NCBI GenBank assembly: GCA_046704385.1 | Contig: JBJKSB010000013.1 | Location: 136,092 to 200,091, forward strand | Reading direction: 5' to 3' | DNA from: GH45 sp046704385 | GTDB lineage: Bacteria > Bacteroidota > Bacteroidia > Bacteroidales > SZUA-534 | Length of the DNA: 64,000 nt | Part shown: positions 18,440-26,630 of the stretch, one piece after another | Layout of the letters: each line of letters starts with the position of its first letter | How positions within the stretch are numbered: position 1 is the stretch's first letter | The notes under the pieces: model-generated | The model's input: only the letters and a program-made list of their open reading frames with translations | Database searches by the model: none | Told to the model about the DNA's origin: nothing | Made by a program: the position numbers and the translations under genes

Positions 18440-19627
18440 ATGAAAAAAACAATTTATTTAATTGGCTTAATGGCATTAGGTTTTGGAGCCATTCTTACAT
18501 CTTGTAAAAAAGATCCGGTAACTCCAACTGATGAAGTGGATACTTCTATTGCAAACGGTGAACTTATTGGGAATCTTGATCATGATGCAACTCTTGATGC
18601 ATCAGTGACTTACAAATTAACCGGAACATTTGCTATCTTGGATGGTGCATCTCTTACTATTCCTGCAGGAACCAGAATTGAGGCAAAAGCAGGTTACGAT
18701 ATGTATATTGCAGTTCTTCAGGGTGGTAAAATTTTCATCAACGGAACTGCTGATGCTCCGGTTGTTATGACGGCTGAAAATGAAGCATCTGCCGAATCAG
18801 GTTTCTGGGGTGGTTTAATCCTTAATGGTAAGGCAAGAATTTCAGGTGCCAGCGGTGTAGCTGTACCAACTGCAACTTGTGAAATGAATACTGAATATAT
18901 TTATGGTGGTGATGACGATGCTGATAACTCTGGCTCTATTACTTACTATATCCAAAAATATGCCGGTGCCCGTTCAAGTTCTGATGTTGAACATAATGGT
19001 ATAACGCTGGATGCTGTTGGTAGCGGTACTACCATTGAGAATGTATTTGTTTACGAAAATGCGGACGACGGTATCGAGTGTTTTGGTGGTACTGTAAATA
19101 TCAAAAATGCATTGGTTGTAAACGAAGACGACGATTGTTTTGACAACACTCAGGGTTATCGTGGAACATGGACAAACATGTACGGTGTTTGGGCCAGCGG
19201 TTATACCAGCACTGAATCTGACCCACGTGGTATTGAATCAGATGGTAACTTTGACGGAAAAACTCCTGATGATATAAATCAAACCGACTTCAAAGTTCAA
19301 AACATCACAATCGATCTTCGTTTAGCTTACGATACAACCTCACAGGCAACCATGATGCAGGATATCTTTAAAATCCGTCGTGGTGCAAAAGTTAACATCA
19401 CCAATGCTCTTGTAAAAGGTTCAGGAGCTGCTCAGGACATTATTGATTGTACTGATAGCAAAGGTGATGCTGCTGCCGGAACTTCAATCAACATTACCAA
19501 TTCATTGGATAATGCATTTACTGGTTCAGAAGCAAAGCCAGGTGTTAATAATGCATCTATTACTGTTGGTGCAGGTAATACCGGTTGTGATAAATCACTT
19601 TTCAGCTGGACTGGTTACGCCCTTTAA
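18440..19627 (+). CDS. Surface or periplasmic lipoprotein with beta-helix-like repeats, TonB-receptor partner
   Basis: The 395-residue product has a lipoprotein signal peptide with lipobox LTSC (lipidated Cys22). The mature part is rich in Gly/Asn/Asp turns with recurring T-I-x-N-x-x-V patterns (GTTIENVFVYENADDGIECFG, VNIKNALVVNEDDD) that suggest a right-handed parallel beta-helix. The acidic clusters could bind cations. It follows the TonB receptor by 47 nt and probably acts with it, perhaps as a surface capture protein. The ligand is unknown. Confidence 0.75.
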   Translation: MKKTIYLIGLMALGFGAILTSCKKDPVTPTDEVDTSIANGELIGNLDHDATLDASVTYKLTGTFAILDGASLTIPAGTRIEAKAGYDMYIAVLQGGKIFINGTADAPVVMTAENEASAESGFWGGLILNGKARISGASGVAVPTATCEMNTEYIYGGDDDADNSGSITYYIQKYAGARSSSDVEHNGITLDAVGSGTTIENVFVYENADDGIECFGGTVNIKNALVVNEDDDCFDNTQGYRGTWTNMYGVWASGYTSTESDPRGIESDGNFDGKTPDDINQTDFKVQNITIDLRLAYDTTSQATMMQDIFKIRRGAKVNITNALVKGSGAAQDIIDCTDSKGDAAAGTSINITNSLDNAFTGSEAKPGVNNASITVGAGNTGCDKSLFSWTGYAL

Positions 19628-19660
19628 TCTGAGTTTGTTGAGTTAATAAAATTGTATTTG

Positions 19661-19735
19661 AACTGCCCTGATCTGTTTCAAAATCTCGTAATTAGCTGGT
19701 TCTAAGTTTCTTGTTCAAGCATTACCGGGGCAGTT
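19661..19735 (+). terminator. Long-loop stem (AACTGCCC/GGGCAGTT) after lipoprotein gene
   Basis: AACTGCCC (19661-19668) is complementary to GGGCAGTT (19728-19735), with about 59 nt between and a T-rich stretch after. It may be part of a terminator or an mRNA 3' structure. The long loop keeps confidence low. Confidence 0.4.
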
Positions 19736-19751
19736 CTTTATAATTTAATCA

Positions 19752-19784
19752 GGTTAACTTAAGACTTAGTTAACCTTTTTTTTT
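19752..19784 (+). terminator. Intrinsic terminator before the PhoB-like gene
   Basis: GGTTAACT (19752-19759) and AGTTAACC (19768-19775) form an 8-bp stem with an 8-nt loop, followed by nine T. It ends the TonB receptor/lipoprotein transcript. A -7-like box TACCTTTG follows at 19796-19803. Confidence 0.8.
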
Positions 19785-19795
19785 GTGGGTTAACC

Positions 19796-19803
19796 TACCT
19801 TTG
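19796..19803 (+). promoter_or_regulatory. Candidate -7 box for PhoB-like gene
   Basis: TACCTTTG matches TAnnTTTG and is placed 21 nt before the ATG at 19825. No clear -33 element is seen because a terminator T-run occupies that place. Confidence 0.4.
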
Positions 19804-19824
19804 TCGACATATAATTAATTGATT

Positions 19825-20508
19825 ATGGCTGAATCGAAAATTTTAGTGGTAGATGATGAACAGGATTTGTGCTATATCCTGAAATATAATCTGGAAATTA
19901 AAGGGTATGATGTTAATGTTTCATACTCGGCTGAAGAGGCATTAGAGTTGGATTTAAATAGATACGATCTGATATTGCTTGATGTAATGATGGGAGAAAT
20001 TTCGGGTTTTGAAATGCTGGCAGTGATGCGGAATAAAATGAATATTAAAACTCCGGTTATTTTTATTACTGCCATGAGTACCGAGCAAAACATGGTTGAC
20101 GGATTTAAAATTGGTGCCGACGATTATATCAAAAAGCCTTTCTCAATAAATGAAGTGTTGGTGCGGGTTAACGCGGTTATTACCCGATCAAAAATTAGCA
20201 GATATAAAATGGAATATACAAAAGGATTAAATCTGGATTCGTCACATAAAAGAATATTTATCGATAAAAAACCTATTGATTTTACCCGGACCGAATATGA
20301 TATCTTTACTTTATTATACACTCAACCCGGTAAAGTATATTCCCGTGATGAAATTCTCAAACGCATTTGGACTGATCAGGAATTTATTATGGGGCGTACG
20401 GTGGATGTAAATATAACCCGGATACGCAAGAAGCTAGGCGACTGGGGTAAATGTATCGCCACAAGGTCAGGTTATGGTTATTACTTCGATGAAAGGAAGA
20501 TAGGATAG
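19825..20508 (+). CDS. OmpR/PhoB-family response regulator
   Basis: I use ATG 19825; a TTG two codons earlier is less likely. The 227-residue protein has a receiver with acidic pair DDE, phospho-acceptor Asp53 (LLDVMMGE), a Thr/Ser in ITAMS and a Lys in YIKKPF. It ends in a winged helix (FTRTEYDIFTLLYTQPGKVYSRDEILKRIW, then GRTVDVNITRIRKKLG). It binds DNA as a phosphorylated dimer. The adjacent kinase starts 61 nt downstream. The architecture is that of PhoB, but OmpR-type regulators for other signals look the same, so phosphate specificity is not proven. Confidence 0.88.
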   Translation: MAESKILVVDDEQDLCYILKYNLEIKGYDVNVSYSAEEALELDLNRYDLILLDVMMGEISGFEMLAVMRNKMNIKTPVIFITAMSTEQNMVDGFKIGADDYIKKPFSINEVLVRVNAVITRSKISRYKMEYTKGLNLDSSHKRIFIDKKPIDFTRTEYDIFTLLYTQPGKVYSRDEILKRIWTDQEFIMGRTVDVNITRIRKKLGDWGKCIATRSGYGYYFDERKIG

Positions 20509-20569
20509 GATTGCATATCATCGTTTTTTTTGCATTTTTGCAAAGAAAAATTTATAACTCATATTTCAT

Positions 20570-22345
20570 ATGGCTAGGTGGGGAAAAGTTTCTAGATACC
20601 GAAAGCGATTATTCTCTAATTTCATTTTCCTGTTTATTGCGTTTGCCTTAACTTTTGCCGGATTCCAGTATAAGCGTGAGAAATCATACCGGGTTGGTCA
20701 GCTTGAAAATACCTTGCAAACTTACGCCAATATTGTAAATGATTATTTACAGGCAAACCCTACCGATTCAGCTGTTCCATATCACGAGCTGTCAAATTTA
20801 ACCTCCTTATTTCCAAAAAAGGAACTCCGTATTACGGTAATCAGGAATGATGGTAAAGTGTTATTTGATTCCTTTGTTAAGCAGTATGAACTGATGGAAA
20901 ATCATTTACACCGACCCGAAGTACAGGAATCACTCCATAAAGCCTATGGCAAAAGTATACGGCATTCAGCTACTACCCAACTCGATTATTATTATTGTGC
21001 CATTAATTATGGAGCTTATTTTGTACGGGCAGCCCTGCCTTATGATATCCAGGTTGAAAACTATTTAAAGGTCGATTCCTATTTTATATATGTTTTGTTA
21101 TTGTTTTTTGTAGTATTTGGCGTGATGCTGATTTACCTGACAGACCGATTTGGGAAGTCCGTTTCAACGTTACAGCATTTCGCCTCCCAGGCTGTTTCAG
21201 GCAAAAATATTGATATAAAAACCGAATTTCCAAACAACGAACTCGGGTTAGTGGGGAAACAGATTGTTGAGGTATACAACAGTCTGCAAAAAACCCGCAA
21301 GGCATTATCCGATGAGCGCGAAAAATTGTTCAGGCATCTTCAGATATCACACGAAGGCATAGCAGTATTTAACCGTGACAAGCAGCTGGTGCTGGAAAAC
21401 AGCCATTTTATGCAATACCTGAATATTATCTCAGACGAACCGGTTGTTGCCTCCGATAAGGTTTTTGAGATAAGTGAGCTAAAGCCCATTAACGATTTTA
21501 TTAATGAGAATATTAAGAAAAACCGCAACCAGCTAAATGAGCTCACCAGTAACATCATGACCTTGCATAAAAACGGTAAGTATTATATTATACAGGCCAT
21601 GGTATTTAAAGACCGGGGGTTTGAAATATCCATCAACGATGTTTCAAAAATTGAAAAAGAAAAAAAGGTGAAGCAGCAAATGACAAGCAATATTGCTCAT
21701 GAGTTGAAAACACCTGTCAGCTCAATCTTAGGCTATATTGAAACCATTTTAGAATCGGATATGGATAAGGAAAAAATGCGGTTTTTCCTGGAGCGATCCC
21801 TGTTTCAAACGCAACGACTTTCAGCGCTTATCCAGGATATTTCATTATTGAATAAGATTGAAGAGTCATCTGATTTGTTTGGCAAAGAACCGGTAAATAT
21901 AAAGGATACAGTGATGTTGGTAATGGACGATTTGCACATGAAAATTGATGAAAAAAACATCAGTGTGGCTGTCGAAATCCCCAATAAATTAGAAGCAACT
22001 GTAAGTAAATCCATTTTTTATTCCATTTGGCGAAACCTCACTGAAAACTCGTTGAATTATGCCGGCGAAAATATCGCAATTCGGATAAAAATGTATCACG
22101 AAGACGAAAATTATCTGTACTTCTCATATGCCGATAATGGAGTGGGTATTCCCGAACAACATCTGGCACGCATTTTTGAACGTTTTTACCGGGTCGACAG
22201 CGGCAGGGCCCGTGCTAATGGTGGTACCGGTCTGGGATTAGCTATTGTTAAAAATGGTGTACTATTCCATAAAGGCGAAATTTCGGTAAAGCTTCCACCC
22301 AAAGGGGGTATCGAGTTTGTATTTACTATCGCCAAAGAATCGTGA
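20570..22345 (+). CDS. PhoR-like membrane sensor histidine kinase
   Basis: The 591-residue kinase has a membrane helix at about 15-32, a periplasmic sensor of roughly 130 residues, a second helix at about 170-190, and a HAMP-like linker. A PAS-like module with a short KNGKYYIIQAMVF segment leads to the HisKA motif SNIAHELKTPVSSILGYIE (His near residue 377). The ATPase domain follows (NLTENSLNYA, YADNGVGIP, NGGTGLGLAIVK). It is the partner of the regulator 61 nt upstream. The architecture matches PhoR of Bacteroidota. The location next to a TonB receptor pair and in the same region as two PiT genes is consistent with phosphate sensing but does not prove it. Confidence 0.88.
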   Translation: MARWGKVSRYRKRLFSNFIFLFIAFALTFAGFQYKREKSYRVGQLENTLQTYANIVNDYLQANPTDSAVPYHELSNLTSLFPKKELRITVIRNDGKVLFDSFVKQYELMENHLHRPEVQESLHKAYGKSIRHSATTQLDYYYCAINYGAYFVRAALPYDIQVENYLKVDSYFIYVLLLFFVVFGVMLIYLTDRFGKSVSTLQHFASQAVSGKNIDIKTEFPNNELGLVGKQIVEVYNSLQKTRKALSDEREKLFRHLQISHEGIAVFNRDKQLVLENSHFMQYLNIISDEPVVASDKVFEISELKPINDFINENIKKNRNQLNELTSNIMTLHKNGKYYIIQAMVFKDRGFEISINDVSKIEKEKKVKQQMTSNIAHELKTPVSSILGYIETILESDMDKEKMRFFLERSLFQTQRLSALIQDISLLNKIEESSDLFGKEPVNIKDTVMLVMDDLHMKIDEKNISVAVEIPNKLEATVSKSIFYSIWRNLTENSLNYAGENIAIRIKMYHEDENYLYFSYADNGVGIPEQHLARIFERFYRVDSGRARANGGTGLGLAIVKNGVLFHKGEISVKLPPKGGIEFVFTIAKES

Positions 22346-22712
22346 TAATAATCTTTTAATTGATCAATTGTGAAAAACTTCTGTTTTTTTGCCACGAACG
22401 CGCCTGAACGAATTCATTCGGGCAGGATGCAAGTAATGTCGTATTAAAAAGGTATTTATGATTTATGTATCGCAAAGTTGCCCATTTTTGATAGCTATTT
22501 CACATTGAAAGTTTTTTAATCATTTCTACGTCAGTTCCAAATTTGCGGCTACTGGCTCCTCTCTTTCTCAAAGAGGCGGGGGGAGAGATAAAGAACTAAA
22601 TCTTCCAGAAAAAATTACGGGTTTTTCATTCGCACTAATTATTAATTTGTGATTTATCTTTTAAATAATATCTCTTATTTTTATCCTGCTAATAACCTAA
22701 AATATAAATACC
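22346..22712. other. 367-nt intergenic region
   Basis: No gene is supported. A hairpin CTCTTTCTCAAAGAG near 22561 sits in a C/G-rich block that resembles the CCTCC...GGAGG repeat family found near 61.3-61.7 kb and 63.1 kb. I see no clear promoter box. Confidence 0.5.
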
Positions 22713-23531
22713 ATGAGACACACCACTATTGCGAAAAAAAACTATTCTTTGATTTTTTTTGTATTACTGTTAACCCAATTCAATATTACCTTTAGTCAAA
22801 CCAGTATCGAAAATGACTTTAAACCCATATTTGATAAGTATGGTGTCGATGGATGTTTTGCAATGTACAATGAATCGAAAAATGAATATATCAGGTATAA
22901 TGCTGCGCTATGTGACACCGGTTATATTCCGGCTTCCACTTTTAAAATTCCCCATTCCGTTATAGCGCTCGAAGAGGGTGTAGTAAAAGACACCACACAG
23001 GTTTTTAAATGGGATGGCCACGTATGGCCGAATAAACCCTGGAATCAGGATCAGACGCTGGCTACAGCTATCAAATATTCGTGTATTTGGGTTTACTTCG
23101 GGTTTGCCGAAAAGATTGGAATCGCTAAATACTACCAGTATGTTAAAGCATTTAATTATGGTAATATGGACCTGACGGGTCCGCCCACGCGTTTTTGGCT
23201 GGCCGGTTCATTCCGGATCAGTGCTAACCAGCAGATTGATTTTTTAAGGAAGTTTTACAACTATGAATTACCCGTATCAAAACGCTCCATCGATATCGTA
23301 AAAAAAATAATCGTATTGGATAAAACTGATAAATGGACCCTGAGTGGGAAAACAGGCGGAGGAAGGTTAGTTGAAGGAGAAAATATTATGTGGCTGGTTG
23401 GCTACCTGGAACGTGGAAACAACGTTTACTATTATGCGTTGAACTTTAAAACTACCGACTTTAATAAAACTGCAAAGGCCAGATATGGTATAGCAAAGGA
23501 CATCTTTAAAGAATTGCATTTGATGGAATAA
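22713..23531 (+). CDS. Class D (OXA-type) beta-lactamase family protein
   Basis: The 272-residue protein has a signal peptide (about residues 1-28), so it is periplasmic or outer-membrane associated. The catalytic STFK motif is at Ser75-Lys78 (PASTFKIP). Class D Lys78 is normally carbamylated. YGN is at Tyr149-Asn151 and KTG at Lys213-Gly215 (SGKTGGG). The usual S-x-V motif reads Ser123-Cys-Ile125, a conservative change that could affect specificity. The family hydrolyses beta-lactams through an acyl-enzyme. Actual resistance cannot be inferred. It is flanked downstream by a 120-bp repeat with terminal inverted repeats. Confidence 0.85.
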   Translation: MRHTTIAKKNYSLIFFVLLLTQFNITFSQTSIENDFKPIFDKYGVDGCFAMYNESKNEYIRYNAALCDTGYIPASTFKIPHSVIALEEGVVKDTTQVFKWDGHVWPNKPWNQDQTLATAIKYSCIWVYFGFAEKIGIAKYYQYVKAFNYGNMDLTGPPTRFWLAGSFRISANQQIDFLRKFYNYELPVSKRSIDIVKKIIVLDKTDKWTLSGKTGGGRLVEGENIMWLVGYLERGNNVYYYALNFKTTDFNKTAKARYGIAKDIFKELHLME

Positions 23532-23590
23532 AAATGAAGCAATTCCATCAGCCAGATTATCTAAACAGATAGATATTCAAACCAACCTGC

Positions 23591-23710
23591 TGAGTCATTG
23601 CGAGGAGGAACGACAGCCTGTTCCGGTAATTTCGGGAAAGCAATCTCTATAGTGAGTCAGAACAACCCTTTACTCAAACAGATCGCTTCGCTTTGCTCGC
23701 AATGACTCAT
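23591..23710. mobile_element. 120-bp MITE-like element with 14-bp perfect terminal inverted repeats
   Basis: TGAGTCATTGCGAG at 23591-23604 is the exact reverse complement of CTCGCAATGACTCA at 23697-23710. The interior has no coding content. The ends resemble the widespread TCATTGCGAG-type intergenic repeats. A decayed relative retaining AGCAATCT and CTCGCAATGAC lies at about 61848-61915. I see no transposase in the window that would mobilise it. Confidence 0.7.
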
Positions 23711-23770
23711 AATCTTTGGGACTTGTGCTATTCACTCAGGTATTCATAGTAACAATTATCCCAAACGCAA

Positions 23771-23800
23771 TGTCACTGTGGGCGACGAAGAAGCGTGACA
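23771..23800. repeat. Short stem-loop (TGTCAC/GTGACA)
   Basis: TGTCAC (23771-23776) and GTGACA (23795-23800) flank an 18-nt loop between the convergent beta-lactamase and GH13 genes. It is a small palindromic repeat or a weak bidirectional terminator. Confidence 0.35.
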
Positions 23801-23817
23801 GTCTTTATTTTAACCTC

Positions 23818-25443
23818 CTATTTAATTATCACCTTCTGAATATTATGATTCATACCTGATTTGATCTCCACAAGATAAATTCCCTTATTAAATTCCGAAA
23901 CATCAATAGTCTTTTGGTTTGGAGATAAGGTTGAGGCAAAAACGGTTTTCCCCGAAAAATCATACATTATAATGTTTGCATTATCACAATCTTTGGATAT
24001 GGTCAATTTTAATTGTCCGTTACACACAGGATTCGGGTAAACGGAAAACGCGTTTTCATTTCCAAAGTTGTCATTAACTGAAACAGGAATTTCTGTCGAA
24101 AAAACTTTATACTCATAGGCTGATAATGTAATGGCAGTGTCCAGGCTGACATCAGTATTGTTTAACTCATCATGCATGCTGGTGTTGGCGACTGCATCGG
24201 GTAATACAAATGTTTTATCGGCATTCCTTAGATTTATTACAACAAAAACCCGTTCGGTTTCATAATCTTTCTTAAAGGCACAGATATCAGATTTTACATA
24301 ACTTGATAATTTTCCGCGTCGTATGGCCATGCTATTATTTCGTATGCTGATAATTTTTGTCATATCCGGAATAATGCTTACATCCTCATTCCAGTTAATC
24401 ACCGACGAATTAAAAGGGAAAGGCATGGCAACTGTGTTTCCAACCTCCATTCCGTTATAGATAAAGGGTACGCTTTTCATCCAGGCGGTAACTGCAAAAG
24501 CAGCAAGGGTACCGGTTTTACCTCCAAATATTGTGTAGGGTGAACCATCGCTGCCGTATATATCGTGGTTGCTTAGGTAACGGGCAACACTCTGATTAGC
24601 TGTAGCATTTAAATATTCCGCATTATTGGAGTTATTGATGAGCGTAACGGAACTGTTATTTTTGTAAATGGGAACAACACTGTTATAGTAAAACTGAAAA
24701 CCGAAAATAAGATCAAATCCGGCTGTATAATTTGCAGTTCGGTCCCCTTCTGCCAACAGAATTAGCTTATGCGATGTAATACTTCTTAATGATGTAATAG
24801 CTTCCTTCCAAAAATCTACCGGAGGCGAGTTTGCCCCGTCGCATCTGAAACCATCAACATTAGCTGTAAAAATCCAGTAACGCATCGCTTTGATCATCTC
24901 AGCCCTCATTTCTGAATTCCCGAAATCCAACGCCGCTACATCTGAATAGTTACTAAACTGTAGAATATTACCACTTCCATCCTGTTGATACCAGTCTTTA
25001 TGTTCTGTGATCCATGGGTGATCCCACGACGTTTGGTTCTGAACCCAATCGAGAATGACAGCCATATTTCTTTCATGGGCACCATCTACCAATGCACGAA
25101 GGTCGTCCAGCGTGCCAAATTCTGAGCCAACACTATATAAATCTTTAATACAATAAGGCGAATTAAAAGCATTCAGGGTACCCACCGGATACACAGGCAT
25201 TAAATAAATAACATTTACACCAAGGTCCTTTATATTATCGAGCCGGTCAATAACTCCCTGAAAATCGCGGGTTGAACTGAAGCAGCGCATATTAACCTGG
25301 TAAATCACTGCATCCACGGCATCAGGAACACCGGAAAAAGGAGTCCCATATTGGTCGGGATCCTGTGCATAAACGAAATTTGTGGAAATTGAAAAAACGA
25401 TTGAAAATACAATTAATTGGATAATTTTTGAAAAAGTCTTCAT
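23818..25443 (-). CDS. GH13 alpha-amylase-family enzyme with T9SS C-terminal sorting domain
   Basis: I start at 25443 (MKTFSKIIQLIVF), where the signal peptide begins; a longer in-frame start at 25494 is unlikely. The 541-residue enzyme has a (beta/alpha)8 domain with the GH13 conserved regions: GFRCDGAN (Asp nucleophile), LLAEGD (Glu acid/base) and LSNHD (transition-state Asp). An all-beta domain follows. The last ~80 residues form a Por-type sorting domain (FSVYPNPVCNGQLKL to IQKVIIK), which sends proteins across the outer membrane by the type IX system. It should be an extracellular alpha-glucan hydrolase. No SusC/D pair is adjacent. Confidence 0.9.
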   Translation of the reverse strand: MKTFSKIIQLIVFSIVFSISTNFVYAQDPDQYGTPFSGVPDAVDAVIYQVNMRCFSSTRDFQGVIDRLDNIKDLGVNVIYLMPVYPVGTLNAFNSPYCIKDLYSVGSEFGTLDDLRALVDGAHERNMAVILDWVQNQTSWDHPWITEHKDWYQQDGSGNILQFSNYSDVAALDFGNSEMRAEMIKAMRYWIFTANVDGFRCDGANSPPVDFWKEAITSLRSITSHKLILLAEGDRTANYTAGFDLIFGFQFYYNSVVPIYKNNSSVTLINNSNNAEYLNATANQSVARYLSNHDIYGSDGSPYTIFGGKTGTLAAFAVTAWMKSVPFIYNGMEVGNTVAMPFPFNSSVINWNEDVSIIPDMTKIISIRNNSMAIRRGKLSSYVKSDICAFKKDYETERVFVVINLRNADKTFVLPDAVANTSMHDELNNTDVSLDTAITLSAYEYKVFSTEIPVSVNDNFGNENAFSVYPNPVCNGQLKLTISKDCDNANIIMYDFSGKTVFASTLSPNQKTIDVSEFNKGIYLVEIKSGMNHNIQKVIIK

Positions 25444-25547
25444 ATTCAATGGTTTATGTTTGTTATAATTGCCTATTTTTGATGTTTTCATCAATATATT
25501 GATTTGTAAACTTTAATTTACTTAATACAAACTTATGCTTTCCAATC

Positions 25548-26178
25548 ATGATAGATTTTTGGGAAAACAATTTTAAAGCCGGGAATATTAAATGGGGGAA
25601 GGAACCAGCTGATTCAGCAATTATTGCCAACAAAATATTTTTAACAAATAAAATAAAAAATATTCTAATTCCGGGAATTGGATATGGAAGAAATGCATTA
25701 AATTTTTTTGGAAAACGGTATTAAGGTTACGGGTATTGAGATTTCAGAGTCGGCTATCAAAATGGCAAGGAACGATTATGATTTGAACATACCCATTCAC
25801 AAGGGTTCTGTAATGCAAATGCCTTTTGATGATAAGATATTTGACGGGATATATTGTTATGCTTTAATTCATCTTTTGAGCAAACCTCAGCGACAAAAGT
25901 TTATCAGTGCCTGTTCCGCGCAATTAAAAAAGGGGGGCATTATGGTATTTACCATGATATCGGATAAAACATCTGTTTTTGGTGAAGGAAAATACTTAAG
26001 CAAAAACCGTTATCAGGTTCCCAACGGACTGGCCGTTTATTTCTATAATATGGAATCAGCAAAATATGAGTTTCAACAATTTGAATTGATTCAGGTAAGC
26101 GAGATTAATGAGCCTGTTAAATTCATGAAAAATGAACCGCCTTTAAAAATGATATTGGTGGTTTGTCGAAAAAAATAA
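25548..26178 (+). pseudogene. Class I SAM-dependent methyltransferase, single-base frameshift in a T7 run
   Basis: The reading frame from ATG 25548 (MIDFWENNFKAGNIKWG) runs through motif I (LIPGIGYGRNALNF), then enters a stop after a run of seven T at 25703-25709. The next frame continues exactly where the family would (ENGIKVTGIEISESAIKMA). Removing one T joins both into a 209-residue methyltransferase of the TehB-like type, with motif I, an acidic residue after strand 2 (GIE) and a VFTMIS segment. A translation start at TTG 25708 would lack the SAM-binding loop. This could be a sequencing error, a phase-variable tract or a recent inactivation. Substrate unknown. Confidence 0.8.
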
Positions 26179-26320
26179 GATTAGATTGATATAAGATAAT
26201 TTCAAAAAATGCTGATAGTATATAACGAAATTTATCCTTCAGTCTGGCCTCAGACCATACAGCTTCTCTAAGGGAAAAAAGCTGATATATAACAACTGAC
26301 CAAACTTTGAAGAATTGCAG

Positions 26321-26495
26321 TATTTCACCTATGGTGGATTTAGATTCACTATCGGCGTAGTCGATTTCACCGCCGGGCGGCTTAGTTTCACGTCCGGTCG
26401 AGTTGATTTCAGCACCGGTGGAATCAATTTCATTGCCGGCGTAGTCGATTTCAGTATGCGCCGGGTTAATTTCATTATCGGTGACGATGATTTCA
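26321..26495. repeat. 21-bp phased tandem repeat array A (9 units)
   Basis: The motif TTCA (usually ATTTCA) recurs with its final A at 26327, 26348, 26369, 26390, 26411, 26432, 26453, 26474 and 26495, so the spacing is exactly 21 nt each time. Units consist of a variable GC-rich half (often CCGGYG) and a conserved half close to AGTYGATTTCA. The same unit sequence reappears in the array at 62144-62378. No gene is credible across it. It lies between the frameshifted methyltransferase and an amino-acid permease. Confidence 0.9.
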
Positions 26496-26630
26496 TCCAG
26501 TGTGGGTGAGTGTCCAGGTTTCTTTGTCAATGAGCACATTAGCTAATGAACAAATATAAAATTCAGTAGATTCAACCAAATCTTTTGTCTAAGAAATTTA
26601 TACGCTTATCTTAGTAGAAATCTTTCACGC

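Noticed and set aside
26123..26539. Open frames across the 21-bp array, on both strands
   Set aside because: A 21-bp repeat keeps every frame open with a 7-residue period; the peptides are low-complexity on both strands and overlap the methyltransferase end.
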